Assembly: GCA_002359895.1 (NCBI GenBank)
Contig: DEOB01000008.1
Span: 195,956 to 259,955, forward strand
Reading direction: 5' to 3'
Source of the DNA: Stenotrophomonas sp. UBA2629
GTDB taxonomy: Bacteria > Pseudomonadota > Gammaproteobacteria > Xanthomonadales > Xanthomonadaceae
Length of the DNA: 64,000 bases
Shown here piece after piece: positions 55,463 through 63,943 of this stretch; the stretch's first letter is position 1; the number at the start of each line of letters is the position of its first letter. Made by a program: the position numbers and the translations under genes. Under the pieces are notes generated by a model, which saw nothing but the letters and a program-made list of their open reading frames with translations, did not search any database and was not told the DNA's origin.

Positions 55463-56104
55463 ATGAGAATAAACGGACGTTATTTGATATGTGCTGCGAT
55501 TCTTGTCGCAGGATTTCTTTCGTTAGGCTCGACGAGTGCCGCAGTTCAAACCATCACCTCTCGATCATCCACGTCAGGTGGTTATTCGGGAAACGGTACT
55601 GCAACTTCAGCCTCCATGGTCACTTGCACGTCGGCAACCGCAAGCATGGGCACCAATTACGGATGTGTCATTACAGCACCAGGCTGGAGTGGGATGGTCA
55701 AGCAGGGGCAGTCGATCGGGACCAGTGGTGCGGGCGCAGTTAAATTAACCTGCACTGGGCAGTACGACTTCAACTACGGGCGGTTGGACTGCACAGCGAA
55801 AATCGACGATGTCGCATGCATGCCCGAGCAATCAATAAACGCGATTTCGGCCGGTGGTGGATCAACAGCGGGTACGGCTGCAGTAAAGAGTGACGCGCTA
55901 ATAACATGCGCCTCGATTACAGGTGCGCAGAGTGGGACGGGGCGTTGCGTGGTTCAGGGACCAGGGACGTCCGTTAGTTTGGTTGCCGGGCAGCAGACCG
56001 CCTCGTTCGGACCTGGCGCAGTGAAGCTCACTTGCTCAGGTATTTATTCGGCTACGGGGCCGGGCTTACAGTGCGGCACTCAGATTAGCCAGGTTTGTCC
56101 ATAA
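55463..56104 (+). CDS. Small secreted protein with two internal repeats, unknown function
   Basis: A 213-residue protein that I do not recognise. It has a signal peptide (MRINGRYLICAAILVAGF to TSAA, ~residue 29). The mature part is Ser/Thr/Gly/Cys-rich with an imperfect two-fold repeat: SASMVTCTSATASMGTNYGCVI ... GAGAVKLTCTGQY and ALITCASITGAQSGTGRCVV ... GPGAVKLTCSGIY, so each half has a Cys pair probably forming disulfides. GGGTGAGAG precedes the chosen ATG; the frame is open 264 bases higher but reads as leader. Base composition is lower in GC than neighbours, suggesting transfer. A terminator follows. Confidence 0.7.
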   Translation: MRINGRYLICAAILVAGFLSLGSTSAAVQTITSRSSTSGGYSGNGTATSASMVTCTSATASMGTNYGCVITAPGWSGMVKQGQSIGTSGAGAVKLTCTGQYDFNYGRLDCTAKIDDVACMPEQSINAISAGGGSTAGTAAVKSDALITCASITGAQSGTGRCVVQGPGTSVSLVAGQQTASFGPGAVKLTCSGIYSATGPGLQCGTQISQVCP

Positions 56105-56134
56105 CGGGACACTGTCCGCGCATATTGCAATAGA

Positions 56135-56159
56135 AGCCTCGCCTAGTGCGAGGCTTTTT
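56135..56159 (+). terminator. Intrinsic terminator after the secreted-protein gene
   Basis: Perfect 8-bp stem AGCCTCGC / GCGAGGCT with a five-base loop, then TTTT. Confidence 0.88.
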
Positions 56160-56178
56160 ATGAGCGAAAAGCCGGGGT

Positions 56179-56334
56179 CAGAGACAAGTTATTACAAACC
56201 TGATTCCTACGCGTCTTTGTATGACCTACGCAGCAGCGCTTGCTTGCGTAGGCCGGCGCCGTTCGAGCCACCACATCAACGCGCTCGTCAGCAAAAAGGC
56301 GAGCAACCACGGCCAGCGTGGGCCGGGTGTGCGG
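56179..56334. repeat. Duplicated segment, copy in place at the 3' end of the membrane-protein gene
   Basis: Source-like copy of the segment found at 53604-53760. It begins CAGAGACAAGTT just past the stop and runs into the last ~35 codons of the minus-strand gene. Similarity begins a few bases earlier, at a CGGGGT/AGGGGG-like motif. Confidence 0.8.
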
Positions 56335-57968
56335 ATGACGTTGGCACCGTGTTCGTCCGCGTTGCCGCGCAAGGCCAGCGTTGCATCGCGTGTTTGTTGT
56401 GCGTGCAGTGCGCGGGCGTCGTTGGGGTTCAATAGCAGCATGGTTGCCTGCGCATCACCGGAAATGATCGTATGCCAGCCGGCTTGTGTGGGCCACCAGC
56501 CGCTGCAGTTGCCGGTCTGCGGATCGCGCAGCAATGCGCTGCGGCTTGCGTCCGGTGCAATGGCCTGCGCGTCTGCGGTTAATCCGCACACGGTGTTGCG
56601 TTCGCCCGCCCAGCCCCATGCCGGCAACTGCGACAGCGGCGCTGCGGGCAGTGGCCGCGCCACGGTGGCCAACACACGGCTCCACAGCTCGGCATGTTGC
56701 TGCGGGTGGCCGGCCAACACCAGCGTGTAGCTGTCGCTGACGGGCAGAACACCGATGCGGCCTTGGCCGAGGTTGCGCCAGTAGCCCACGCCGCTACCGT
56801 CGCCCGCCTGTATCAGTGGCAGCACATCGTTACCGCTCGCTGTGAGGTTGAAGCGTTCAAGCACCGGCACGTTGTTGGTATCGGTGGCATCAGCTGGGGC
56901 ATCCACTTCAAGTTTCAGCGGAGCGGTCTGCTCGCCGCCGCGCGCGTCCAATCCCCACTCGCGCAGTGCGCGACGTGCGCTGCCGTCCAGTGGCCCGCCC
57001 ATGCGCACCAACACGCCAAGGCCGGTGCGCATTGCGGCTGCAATGCTGCCGCGTTGCGCGGATGACAGCGCGGCAAGCCGGCGCTCGTCGAGTACCAGCA
57101 GGTCGAGTTTTGCCAATGCATCTGCATGCAATGCGGCGGGCGCATCGCCCAGTTGCACGCCACCGCCCACCTGGATGCCGGTCTGCAGCGTGGCGCCGGT
57201 ATCGGCGGCCCAGCGTTGCAGGTACTTCAACTCCGGGCCCGGCGCTGCCGCCAACAGGCGCAGCGAGGGCGCTGCGATGGCGCGGGCACGCACCGGCACG
57301 GCTAACTGATCCAGCACCTTGCCACTACTGTCCAGCACGCGCAGGGCGAACTGCACGTCACCGGCATCGCGCGCGCTGGCGGCCAAGCGCACGCGCCCTT
57401 GCGTATCGGGCGTGGCGATGGCGACACGGTGGCCGGAGGGATCCAATAGTTCGACACGCACATTCTGCAGGCCCTGCACACGGCTGCCCACTTCAAAGCG
57501 TGCGCCGGGCGCCAGCAGTGGTGGCGCATGCAGTTCAACCAGTCCTTTGGGGGCCGCGCTGGAAACGAAGCGCACGGTGGCCGGCAACGCGGTGTCGCGA
57601 TCACGCGCAGGCAAGCCTTCACCGACGATCACCAATTCGCGTGTGCCCGGATGCTGGCGCAATGCGGTGGCAAGATCCGGCACTTGCGTGACCTCGGCGA
57701 TTACCGCCGCTTCTGGCAGACGCAGGCGGTTGGCTGCGGCGATGGTGTTCACCTCCGCCGCACTGGCGCCGCGTGTGGCAATCACCAATGTGCCGGTGGG
57801 TACTGGGCGCATTGGCGGATACAGCGTGAAATACAGCAGTGCCACGACGCCCACCTGCAGCAGCAACAACGCGGCCAAGCGACCGCGTGATGGACGCGGT
57901 GACAGGCAAAGGCGCGCGCTGGCAACCAATACGGCAGTAGCGATGATGACGATGGGTAGCCAAGTCAT
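56226..57968 (-). CDS. Membrane-anchored protein of the MoxR/DUF58 operon, unknown function
   Basis: A 580-residue protein with N-terminal helices (~5-22 and ~32-50), a large periplasmic part, and a final helix before a basic tail (PWLLAFLLTSALMWWLERRRP). The periplasmic region contains a beta-rich stretch (~170-250, FEVGSRVQGLQNVRVELLDPSGH) and a segment resembling glutamine-amidotransferase/ThuA-like folds (DLLVLDERRLAALSSAQRGS, GLGVLVRMGG). It is the last gene of the overlapping operon (four-base overlap, ATGA). Similar large proteins accompany BatA-type genes. Its tail has been duplicated 2.6 kb upstream. Confidence 0.75.
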   Translation of the reverse strand: MTWLPIVIIATAVLVASARLCLSPRPSRGRLAALLLLQVGVVALLYFTLYPPMRPVPTGTLVIATRGASAAEVNTIAAANRLRLPEAAVIAEVTQVPDLATALRQHPGTRELVIVGEGLPARDRDTALPATVRFVSSAAPKGLVELHAPPLLAPGARFEVGSRVQGLQNVRVELLDPSGHRVAIATPDTQGRVRLAASARDAGDVQFALRVLDSSGKVLDQLAVPVRARAIAAPSLRLLAAAPGPELKYLQRWAADTGATLQTGIQVGGGVQLGDAPAALHADALAKLDLLVLDERRLAALSSAQRGSIAAAMRTGLGVLVRMGGPLDGSARRALREWGLDARGGEQTAPLKLEVDAPADATDTNNVPVLERFNLTASGNDVLPLIQAGDGSGVGYWRNLGQGRIGVLPVSDSYTLVLAGHPQQHAELWSRVLATVARPLPAAPLSQLPAWGWAGERNTVCGLTADAQAIAPDASRSALLRDPQTGNCSGWWPTQAGWHTIISGDAQATMLLLNPNDARALHAQQTRDATLALRGNADEHGANVIRTPGPRWPWLLAFLLTSALMWWLERRRPTQASAAA

Positions 57969-60127
57969 CGCGCGGGCTCCTGTGGTGCGGTCAACGCATC
58001 AAGATAGCGACGACCGGTGGCATCGGCTGCATTGCGGCGTGCCGCAGGCCCCAGCGGACGTTGCAGTGCCGGCCATAGTTGATCGCGCAGACGCATGCGG
58101 CACGGTTGGCAATCCGGTTGTTGACGCACGTCGTCGATGGCGGCGATCACATCAAGCGGGTCCGGCCATGCGGTTGGATGTGCGTCCAACCAACGCGATA
58201 GTGCATCCAGATCAACCTTGCCATCGGCTGTTGAAAGCGCCGTCCACGCATCAACAACCGTGTTGTCGCCGGGCGGGCGCGTTGCCAGCTGCAGGCCACG
58301 ATTGCCCAGCCCATCGCGTTTGCCGCTCATGCGTCGTGTCATATCGATGGGTGGCAGGGCGCTGCCGACGCGGGCCAGATAGATGCGCTCGGCCTGCTGC
58401 ACCTGTTTGATGAAACCCAGCGCTTTGTAGGCATACGGCAACGCAAGATCGGGATGTCCCTGGCGCAGATGACCTTCGCTCTGCCACATCTGGTCGAGCG
58501 CGGCTTTCAGAATGGCGCGAGTCTGCGGGTCGAGCAGGGTGGCCGCTTCGGCGTGATCGTGGGTGTGGCCGTACTCGGACAGTACGTCGCTGCTGCTGCC
58601 GAACACCGGCGCGCCTTCGCTGGGTTTGCCGTCACCGTGGTCATGGCCATCATCGTGGGCGTGTGCGTCGTCGTGCGTGTCGTCGTGCGCATCTGCGGTG
58701 GGCGCGTCGCTGGTTGGCATGTCGCCGGTAGGCGGTGCCTTGGCGCCGCCTTCGGCTTCTTCACCCAGGAACTGGCCGTAACGCAGGCGCAGGATGCGTT
58801 GATCCACGCCGATGGCATCCGCGCGTTTGGTGAAGGTGTCCGCATCCAGCGTGCGGCGCTGTTTCTGTAGCGCTTCGGCGTCGATGATGATCTGGCGTTG
58901 GCTGCGGAAATAGGCCGGCATCACCTTCTTGATGGCGCCTTCCAGCTCGCTGGTCTGCACGTCCTGCAGGCTGGGCAGGCGCAGGATCAGACTGGCGCTG
59001 CGTGCTTCCTGCGGCTGCGGAGTACGGTTGTCGCGCACGGTGAGGCGCACCACCAGTTCATCACCGGGGCCGACGCCCAGTGCGGCGAGGTTGGCGCTGT
59101 ACGCGAAGCGCCGCGCAGTGGCCGGGCCGCTGCCGGCCAAGGTGAGTTGCTGTTGCTGGAACGCGATGTTCTCGCCGCTGCCCTTGGCAGTGGTGATGTC
59201 CAGCGTCGCGTTGGGGTTGATGCCAAAGTCATCGGTAGCTTCAAAACGCAGCTGCCAGTGGCGTTGATTGGGCGCTGCCTGGTTGAGGGTTTGCGCAGGC
59301 TCAAGTACTTTCACCTGCGGTGGGCGGTCGGCGATGACTTCCAGCCGGTACGCGCGCCCCGGCGCAGCGAGCGCGGGCTCAGTGACAATGCGGTACAGAC
59401 CGGGCCGTTGAAGTGCTTCACTCGCACGCCAGTGCTCGCCGTCGCGCTGCAGCGGCAGGCGGCGACCGTCGTGGAACTGCAACCATGCACTTTGCGGCTG
59501 CGGCGCAAACTGCAGTTGCCATTGCAGGCGACTGCCTTGCACGGCACGCACGTCGAGCTTTTCACCTGCGCTGGCGGCTTGGCCGGTATAAGCCGGCGGC
59601 GTTACCTGCAGGCGTGTGGCGCGCAGTGCAGGCGCGTCCGTGCGGTTGCTGCTTGTGGTGCCTGCGGTATTGGCGACAGTCGAACGTTCCATCGAGCTGC
59701 GCGGCCACAACACCGTGCCGGTAACAATCAACAGCGCGATTGCCGAAGACAAAAGCAGCAACTTCCACGGCCACGGTTGGCGCAGATCTGGCGGGGCGTG
59801 GCGCAGGCGCTGTTCTATATGCTGCTGCTGCCGTTGCTGCAGCGGATTGAGCGCCTCTGCTTTCGTGAACAACAGATCGGCGCTGTCCTCAAAGCGCGGG
59901 TGCTCGTTGAGGCGTGCGATCAACCACCGTGTATCCAATCGCCGCGCGCGCCACATGGCCAGCCCGGCAACCAGCAGCAGCGCCACGGTGAACGCTACCG
60001 TCGCGGCATCCCAGGTGCCCACCCGCCATGCCAGCAGCGCCAGCGCGAACGCGACCGGGATGCCTGCAGCCAGCGTGATGGCAAGGGCGCGACGCCGTGC
60101 ATGACGCAACAACAGCAATGCGCTCAT
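57965..60127 (-). CDS. DUF4175-like large membrane protein with His/Asp-rich linker
   Basis: A 720-residue protein with two N-terminal helices (~15-35 and ~40-60), a third near 118-140, and a large extracytoplasmic region with Ig-like beta segments (YRLEVIADRPPQVKVLEPAQ; ATDDFGINPNATLDI), then helices resembling a coiled-coil section. Residues ~510-565 are His/Asp-rich (AHDDTHDDAHAHDDGHDHGD and a later EYGHTHDHAE), which could bind metal. A Cys-x-x-Cys occurs near the C-terminus (CQPCRMRL). The start at MSALLLLRH overlaps the previous stop by four bases. Role in the MoxR operon is unknown. Confidence 0.75.
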   Translation of the reverse strand: MSALLLLRHARRRALAITLAAGIPVAFALALLAWRVGTWDAATVAFTVALLLVAGLAMWRARRLDTRWLIARLNEHPRFEDSADLLFTKAEALNPLQQRQQQHIEQRLRHAPPDLRQPWPWKLLLLSSAIALLIVTGTVLWPRSSMERSTVANTAGTTSSNRTDAPALRATRLQVTPPAYTGQAASAGEKLDVRAVQGSRLQWQLQFAPQPQSAWLQFHDGRRLPLQRDGEHWRASEALQRPGLYRIVTEPALAAPGRAYRLEVIADRPPQVKVLEPAQTLNQAAPNQRHWQLRFEATDDFGINPNATLDITTAKGSGENIAFQQQQLTLAGSGPATARRFAYSANLAALGVGPGDELVVRLTVRDNRTPQPQEARSASLILRLPSLQDVQTSELEGAIKKVMPAYFRSQRQIIIDAEALQKQRRTLDADTFTKRADAIGVDQRILRLRYGQFLGEEAEGGAKAPPTGDMPTSDAPTADAHDDTHDDAHAHDDGHDHGDGKPSEGAPVFGSSSDVLSEYGHTHDHAEAATLLDPQTRAILKAALDQMWQSEGHLRQGHPDLALPYAYKALGFIKQVQQAERIYLARVGSALPPIDMTRRMSGKRDGLGNRGLQLATRPPGDNTVVDAWTALSTADGKVDLDALSRWLDAHPTAWPDPLDVIAAIDDVRQQPDCQPCRMRLRDQLWPALQRPLGPAARRNAADATGRRYLDALTAPQEPAR

Positions 60128-61278
60128 GCCAGCCCCCGTCGCCGCCGGCTGCTGGCCATCCAGCGTTCCAGCAGAAACACCAGCGCAATGGCGAGCATCA
60201 ACCACGGCGCCAGCTCGCGTGCAGGCTGCGGATAGGCGGTAGCGCCGTCACTCGGCTGCATCACTGCAGCGGGCGCGCGCGTAGGCGCCGGCAAGGTCTG
60301 TAGTAGCGCCTGCAGCTGCTGCGGAAAGCGGGCATCCAGCAGCGCGGGCATGGAAGCCGCGTCCAGTGCGGTGGTCCAGCGCAGCCAGTGGGTGCCCGCA
60401 TGGGTGATCTGTTCCAGCTGCACGTTGCCGGCCTCGTCCTGCCACAGTGGTGTGCGCTGTGCGTTCTCGGGAACCGGTGTGCGCGCATCAACCAACAGCG
60501 TGCCGCCGTTGCGTATCCAGGCCAGGGTCGCCTCGCCAATGGGCTTGGCCGACAACCAGACACGCACCGTGCTGCTTTCATTGAAGGCTTGATCGTCCGT
60601 GTTGCTGTCCAATGCAACATCGGGATGCCAAGCCGCATTCACCGCGCGCAGATAGCGCAGTCCCGTAATACCGGCCTCGTCGTGACGCACCTGCAACTGC
60701 GGTGCCGCGATGTTCTTCGTCGGCAGCGGGAGCGTTGGCGTTTCAACAATCTGCCACTGCACTGCGCGCGACAATTGCGGGCGTTGTGCATCCAGCCCCT
60801 CCAGCGTGGACGGCACAATCACCGTCAATGGCGCTTCTGCTGGAAGGCTGGCATCCAGCTCCCGCAGCAGACTGGCGATGGGTTGGTCTGCCGAAGGAAT
60901 GGCGGTGTCTTTGTCGATGCGAGGGAAATCCGCAGCCAGCCACAACCACGTAGCCTGTGGTGCTTCGACCACAGCACGCGCCGTGGCCAAATCCACGCCG
61001 GACGCCACCGCGATGCGCGGGGTGGTATCCATCACACCGTTCAACGCGGGCCGCGCCAACAACAGTGCCAACAGCGCAAGCAACAACAAGCGAACCAACA
61101 GCAACGGCCATTCGTCAAACCGAATGCGGCGGCGCGGACGCGGTTTGGCCGACAACCAACGCAATGCGGCAAAGTCGATCAGCTGTTGCTGGTCGCGCCG
61201 CGCCAGGTGGATGAGCAACGGCAGCAGCAGCGCGGCCAAGGCAAACAAGCCGGCCGGGAACAACCACAGCAGACTCAT
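60124..61278 (-). CDS. BatA N-terminal domain membrane protein
   Basis: A 384-residue protein. It begins with the BatA-type N-terminal domain (LLWLFPAGLFALAALLLPLL, then HLARRDQQQLIDFAALRWL and a second helix LLLVRLLLLALLALLLARPAL) and ends with a helix (LAPWLMLAIALVFLLERW) and basic tail. The middle (~90-350) is extracytoplasmic and has no complete von Willebrand A metal site. BatA-type genes accompany moxR and DUF58 genes in envelope or oxygen-tolerance operons. Overlaps both neighbours by four bases. Confidence 0.82.
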   Translation of the reverse strand: MSLLWLFPAGLFALAALLLPLLIHLARRDQQQLIDFAALRWLSAKPRPRRRIRFDEWPLLLVRLLLLALLALLLARPALNGVMDTTPRIAVASGVDLATARAVVEAPQATWLWLAADFPRIDKDTAIPSADQPIASLLRELDASLPAEAPLTVIVPSTLEGLDAQRPQLSRAVQWQIVETPTLPLPTKNIAAPQLQVRHDEAGITGLRYLRAVNAAWHPDVALDSNTDDQAFNESSTVRVWLSAKPIGEATLAWIRNGGTLLVDARTPVPENAQRTPLWQDEAGNVQLEQITHAGTHWLRWTTALDAASMPALLDARFPQQLQALLQTLPAPTRAPAAVMQPSDGATAYPQPARELAPWLMLAIALVFLLERWMASSRRRRGLA

Positions 61279-62174
61279 ACGCCGCCTCCGCGCCGGCCGA
61301 ACAGGCGTTGCAACGGTGCGTCGATGGGTTCATCGAGAAATGCCGTGTCGTGGCGGATGCCGGCCGACTGCAGCCGTGCATCCAGCGTGCGACGGGCCTG
61401 TGCGAAGCGGGCGAGATAGTCCGCGCGGATGCGGGCACCATCGCTCAGCAGTTCTTGGCCGGTCTCCGGATCGCGGAAGCGGTGGCCATCACGGAACGGA
61501 AAATCGCGCTCTTCAACGGTGAGCAGTTGAAGATGCACGACATCGCGGCCGGCTCTGGCCAAGCGCTCTGCCAAGGCGATAGCCGCCTCGTCAAAACCAT
61601 CGCCAATCATCACCACCAGATCATGTGCACCAATGCGTTCCCACACCGGTGCCAAGCGCTCCTGCGCCAGCCATTGGCCTTGTGCGCGCAGGTTGTGCAG
61701 TTGCAGATGCAGGCGGTCACGCTGGCGCAGGCCGTTGCCCGCAGGCACCAACTGCAGGCCGTCGCCGTTGATGCTGATCAGGCCAAATGCATCGCCCTGC
61801 TGCAGGGCCAGTTCAATCACGCAACCGGCCAACGCCTTGGCCGCATGCAGGCGGCTCCATTCGCGTCGTGCCTGGTCGGCCTGCTGCATCGAAGCGGTGG
61901 CGTCGAGGATCAGCCACACCGTGAGTGGGCTTTCGCGCTCGGATTCACGCACGAAGAAGCGGTCCGAACGCGCATACAACTTCCAGTCGATCTGGCGTAG
62001 TTCGTCGCCCGGCTCATACGCGCGGTATTGCGCGAATTCCAGCCCGGCGCCACGGCTGCGGCTGGCATGCATGCCGATGCCACGGCTGCCACTGGCCCGC
62101 TGCGGCAACAAGCGCAGCGCACGCAGGCGGCTGCGCACGTCGGCGGGAATCAGCGGGGCAACGGGAGCGGTCAT
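61275..62174 (-). CDS. DUF58 domain protein
   Basis: A 299-residue protein with the DUF58 hallmark around residues 50-75 (YRAYEPGDELRQIDWKLYAR then SDRFFVRESERE) and a following von Willebrand A-like fold (VWLILDATASM near 82-92; DLVVMIGDGFD near 185). DUF58 proteins act with MoxR ATPases in assembling or maturing other proteins. No membrane helix is seen. Four-base overlap with the BatA-like gene; 13 bases after the moxR stop. Confidence 0.9.
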   Translation of the reverse strand: MTAPVAPLIPADVRSRLRALRLLPQRASGSRGIGMHASRSRGAGLEFAQYRAYEPGDELRQIDWKLYARSDRFFVRESERESPLTVWLILDATASMQQADQARREWSRLHAAKALAGCVIELALQQGDAFGLISINGDGLQLVPAGNGLRQRDRLHLQLHNLRAQGQWLAQERLAPVWERIGAHDLVVMIGDGFDEAAIALAERLARAGRDVVHLQLLTVEERDFPFRDGHRFRDPETGQELLSDGARIRADYLARFAQARRTLDARLQSAGIRHDTAFLDEPIDAPLQRLFGRRGGGV

Positions 62175-62187
62175 CTGCTTTCTGAAG

Positions 62188-63177
62188 TCACGCCGGGAAC
62201 GGCACCGCGCGCAGCAGTGCGGCGATCACGTCATCGGCTGTTTTCTGCTCGGCCTCTGCGGCAAACGACAGCAGTAGGCGATGGCGCATGACCGGTGCGG
62301 CCAATGCCAGTACGTCTTCGCGCGTTGCGGCAAAGCGGCCTTGCAGCAGTGCGCGCGCTTTTGATGCGAGTACCAATGACTGACCGGCACGCGGACCGGC
62401 GCCCCATTTGATCCAGGTGTTCACTTCATGCGGCGCGTCGCTGCCGGGGCGGCTGGCGCGGACCAGACGCGTGATCCAGCTGAGCAGATCCGGACTGACG
62501 TGTACGTCGCGCACGGCGGCCTGCAGCGCTTCCACCGATGCGGCATCCATCACCTTCGGCACCACACCGCTGTTGCTGCCGGTGGTCTGCGCCAGGATGT
62601 CGCGTTCTTCGGTTTCGCTGGGGTAATCCACGCGTACATGCAGCAGAAAGCGGTCCAGCTGTGCTTCCGGCAGCGGATACGTACCGGCCTGTTCAATCGG
62701 GTTCTGCGTAGCCAGCACAAAAAACGGTGAGGGCAGCGTGTACGTGGTGCCGGCATAGCTGACCGTGCGCTCCTGCATCGCTTCCAACAAAGCGGCCTGG
62801 GTCTTTGGCGGCGTGCGGTTGAGCTCGTCGGCCAGCAGCAGGTTGGTGAAGATGGGCCCCTTCTGGAAGCGGAATGCGCGCTTGCCGGTGCCGTGGTCTT
62901 CTTCCAGCAGCTCGGTGCCCAGGATGTCGCTGGGCATCAGATCCGGTGTGAACTGCACGCGCCGGAATTGCAGTTCAAGCGCCTGCCCAAGCGAGCGCAC
63001 CAACAGCGTCTTGCCGAGGCCGGGCGCGCCTTCCAGCAGACAATGGCCGCCGGCCAACAGGCCAATCAGCAGCTGCTCGACTACCGCGTGTTGGCCAACC
63101 ACCGCCTGCGCCAGCGCACCGCGCAGTTCGCCAAGACGGGGCAGCAGGGAATCAAGATCGTGGGAGGCAGCGTTCAT
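62188..63177 (-). CDS. MoxR-family AAA+ ATPase
   Basis: A 329-residue cytosolic ATPase. Walker A is GAPGLGKT (~residue 50), Walker B LLADELNR (~115), sensor 1 ATQNP (~158), and the arginine-rich YPLPEAQLDRF motif follows. MoxR ATPases work as chaperones with DUF58/VWA partners encoded beside them. It is followed by DUF58 with a 13-base gap and preceded by the DUF4159 gene (16-base gap), so it lies within one operon. Confidence 0.94.
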   Translation of the reverse strand: MNAASHDLDSLLPRLGELRGALAQAVVGQHAVVEQLLIGLLAGGHCLLEGAPGLGKTLLVRSLGQALELQFRRVQFTPDLMPSDILGTELLEEDHGTGKRAFRFQKGPIFTNLLLADELNRTPPKTQAALLEAMQERTVSYAGTTYTLPSPFFVLATQNPIEQAGTYPLPEAQLDRFLLHVRVDYPSETEERDILAQTTGSNSGVVPKVMDAASVEALQAAVRDVHVSPDLLSWITRLVRASRPGSDAPHEVNTWIKWGAGPRAGQSLVLASKARALLQGRFAATREDVLALAAPVMRHRLLLSFAAEAEQKTADDVIAALLRAVPFPA

Positions 63178-63193
63178 GCGGTCACCGGTGGGG

Positions 63194-63940
63194 TCAATGC
63201 GTCAGTGCGTACATCACAATGTTCACGCCGAACCTGGTGTTGTCTTCGGCCAGAAAGCGCTTGTTGCGCCAGTCGTAGTCCCATTCGCAGCCGTAATCCT
63301 TGTTGCTGTAGAGCACGCCCAAGCGGCCATCGATGTCGATGCCCTTGAGATAGTCGTGCACCAGGTCATCGCCCCAGCCATTGAGCTCGAAGCCGGTAGC
63401 GGGCGGGCCTTCGGGGAATTTGAAAAAGCTGTTGTACAGCGCGTGATTGTTGGGCAGCTTCTTCAAGCCATTGGCGCCAAAGATGCTGCGCATCTGCGCT
63501 TCAAACGACGTGGCGAACAGGCCGTCGATATCGTGGTTGCAGTCATCCACAAACACAAAGCCGCCATTGCGCACATAGCGCTCGAAGTTGCGGCGTTCAT
63601 CCGGATTGAATTCCACCAGCTTGTGCCCGGCCAGATAGCAGAACGGCGCGCGCAGCATCTTGGGATCGGACAGGGCGATGACATGTTCGTTGGGGTCCAC
63701 ACGCAGGGTGGTGTAATCCACCAGCGAGGTGATCAGGTTGGACGGCATGCGCGCGTCCACGTCCCAATCGCCGGAGTCGTACTTCAAGCGGGTGAACCAG
63801 AAGTCATAACGGCTGGCCTGTGCCTGCGCCCGTGCCGGCAGCGCAGCCGCCACCGCGCCGCCAAGCAGCAGGTGGAGGAATTGCGCACGCGTTAGATGAG
63901 GCTGGGACAAGAGCAAAGAGTCTCTGGAACGCTGGAACAC
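63194..63940 (-). CDS. DUF4159 domain protein (exported)
   Basis: About 248 residues. The core YDFWFTRLKYDSGDWDVDAR ... FCYLAGHKLVEF ... GGFVFVDDCNHDIDG is typical of DUF4159 proteins, which occur beside moxR/DUF58 genes. A hydrophobic, signal-like stretch (FLHLLLGGAVAAALPARAQA) precedes it. No ATG is available: GTG 63940 was chosen, as AGGGG lies four bases upstream, but TTG 63916 or 63910 could be the true start. That Shine-Dalgarno belongs to the REP unit at the window end. It is the first gene seen of the operon. Confidence 0.8.
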   Translation of the reverse strand: MFQRSRDSLLLSQPHLTRAQFLHLLLGGAVAAALPARAQAQASRYDFWFTRLKYDSGDWDVDARMPSNLITSLVDYTTLRVDPNEHVIALSDPKMLRAPFCYLAGHKLVEFNPDERRNFERYVRNGGFVFVDDCNHDIDGLFATSFEAQMRSIFGANGLKKLPNNHALYNSFFKFPEGPPATGFELNGWGDDLVHDYLKGIDIDGRLGVLYSNKDYGCEWDYDWRNKRFLAEDNTRFGVNIVMYALTH

Positions 63941-63943
63941 TAA

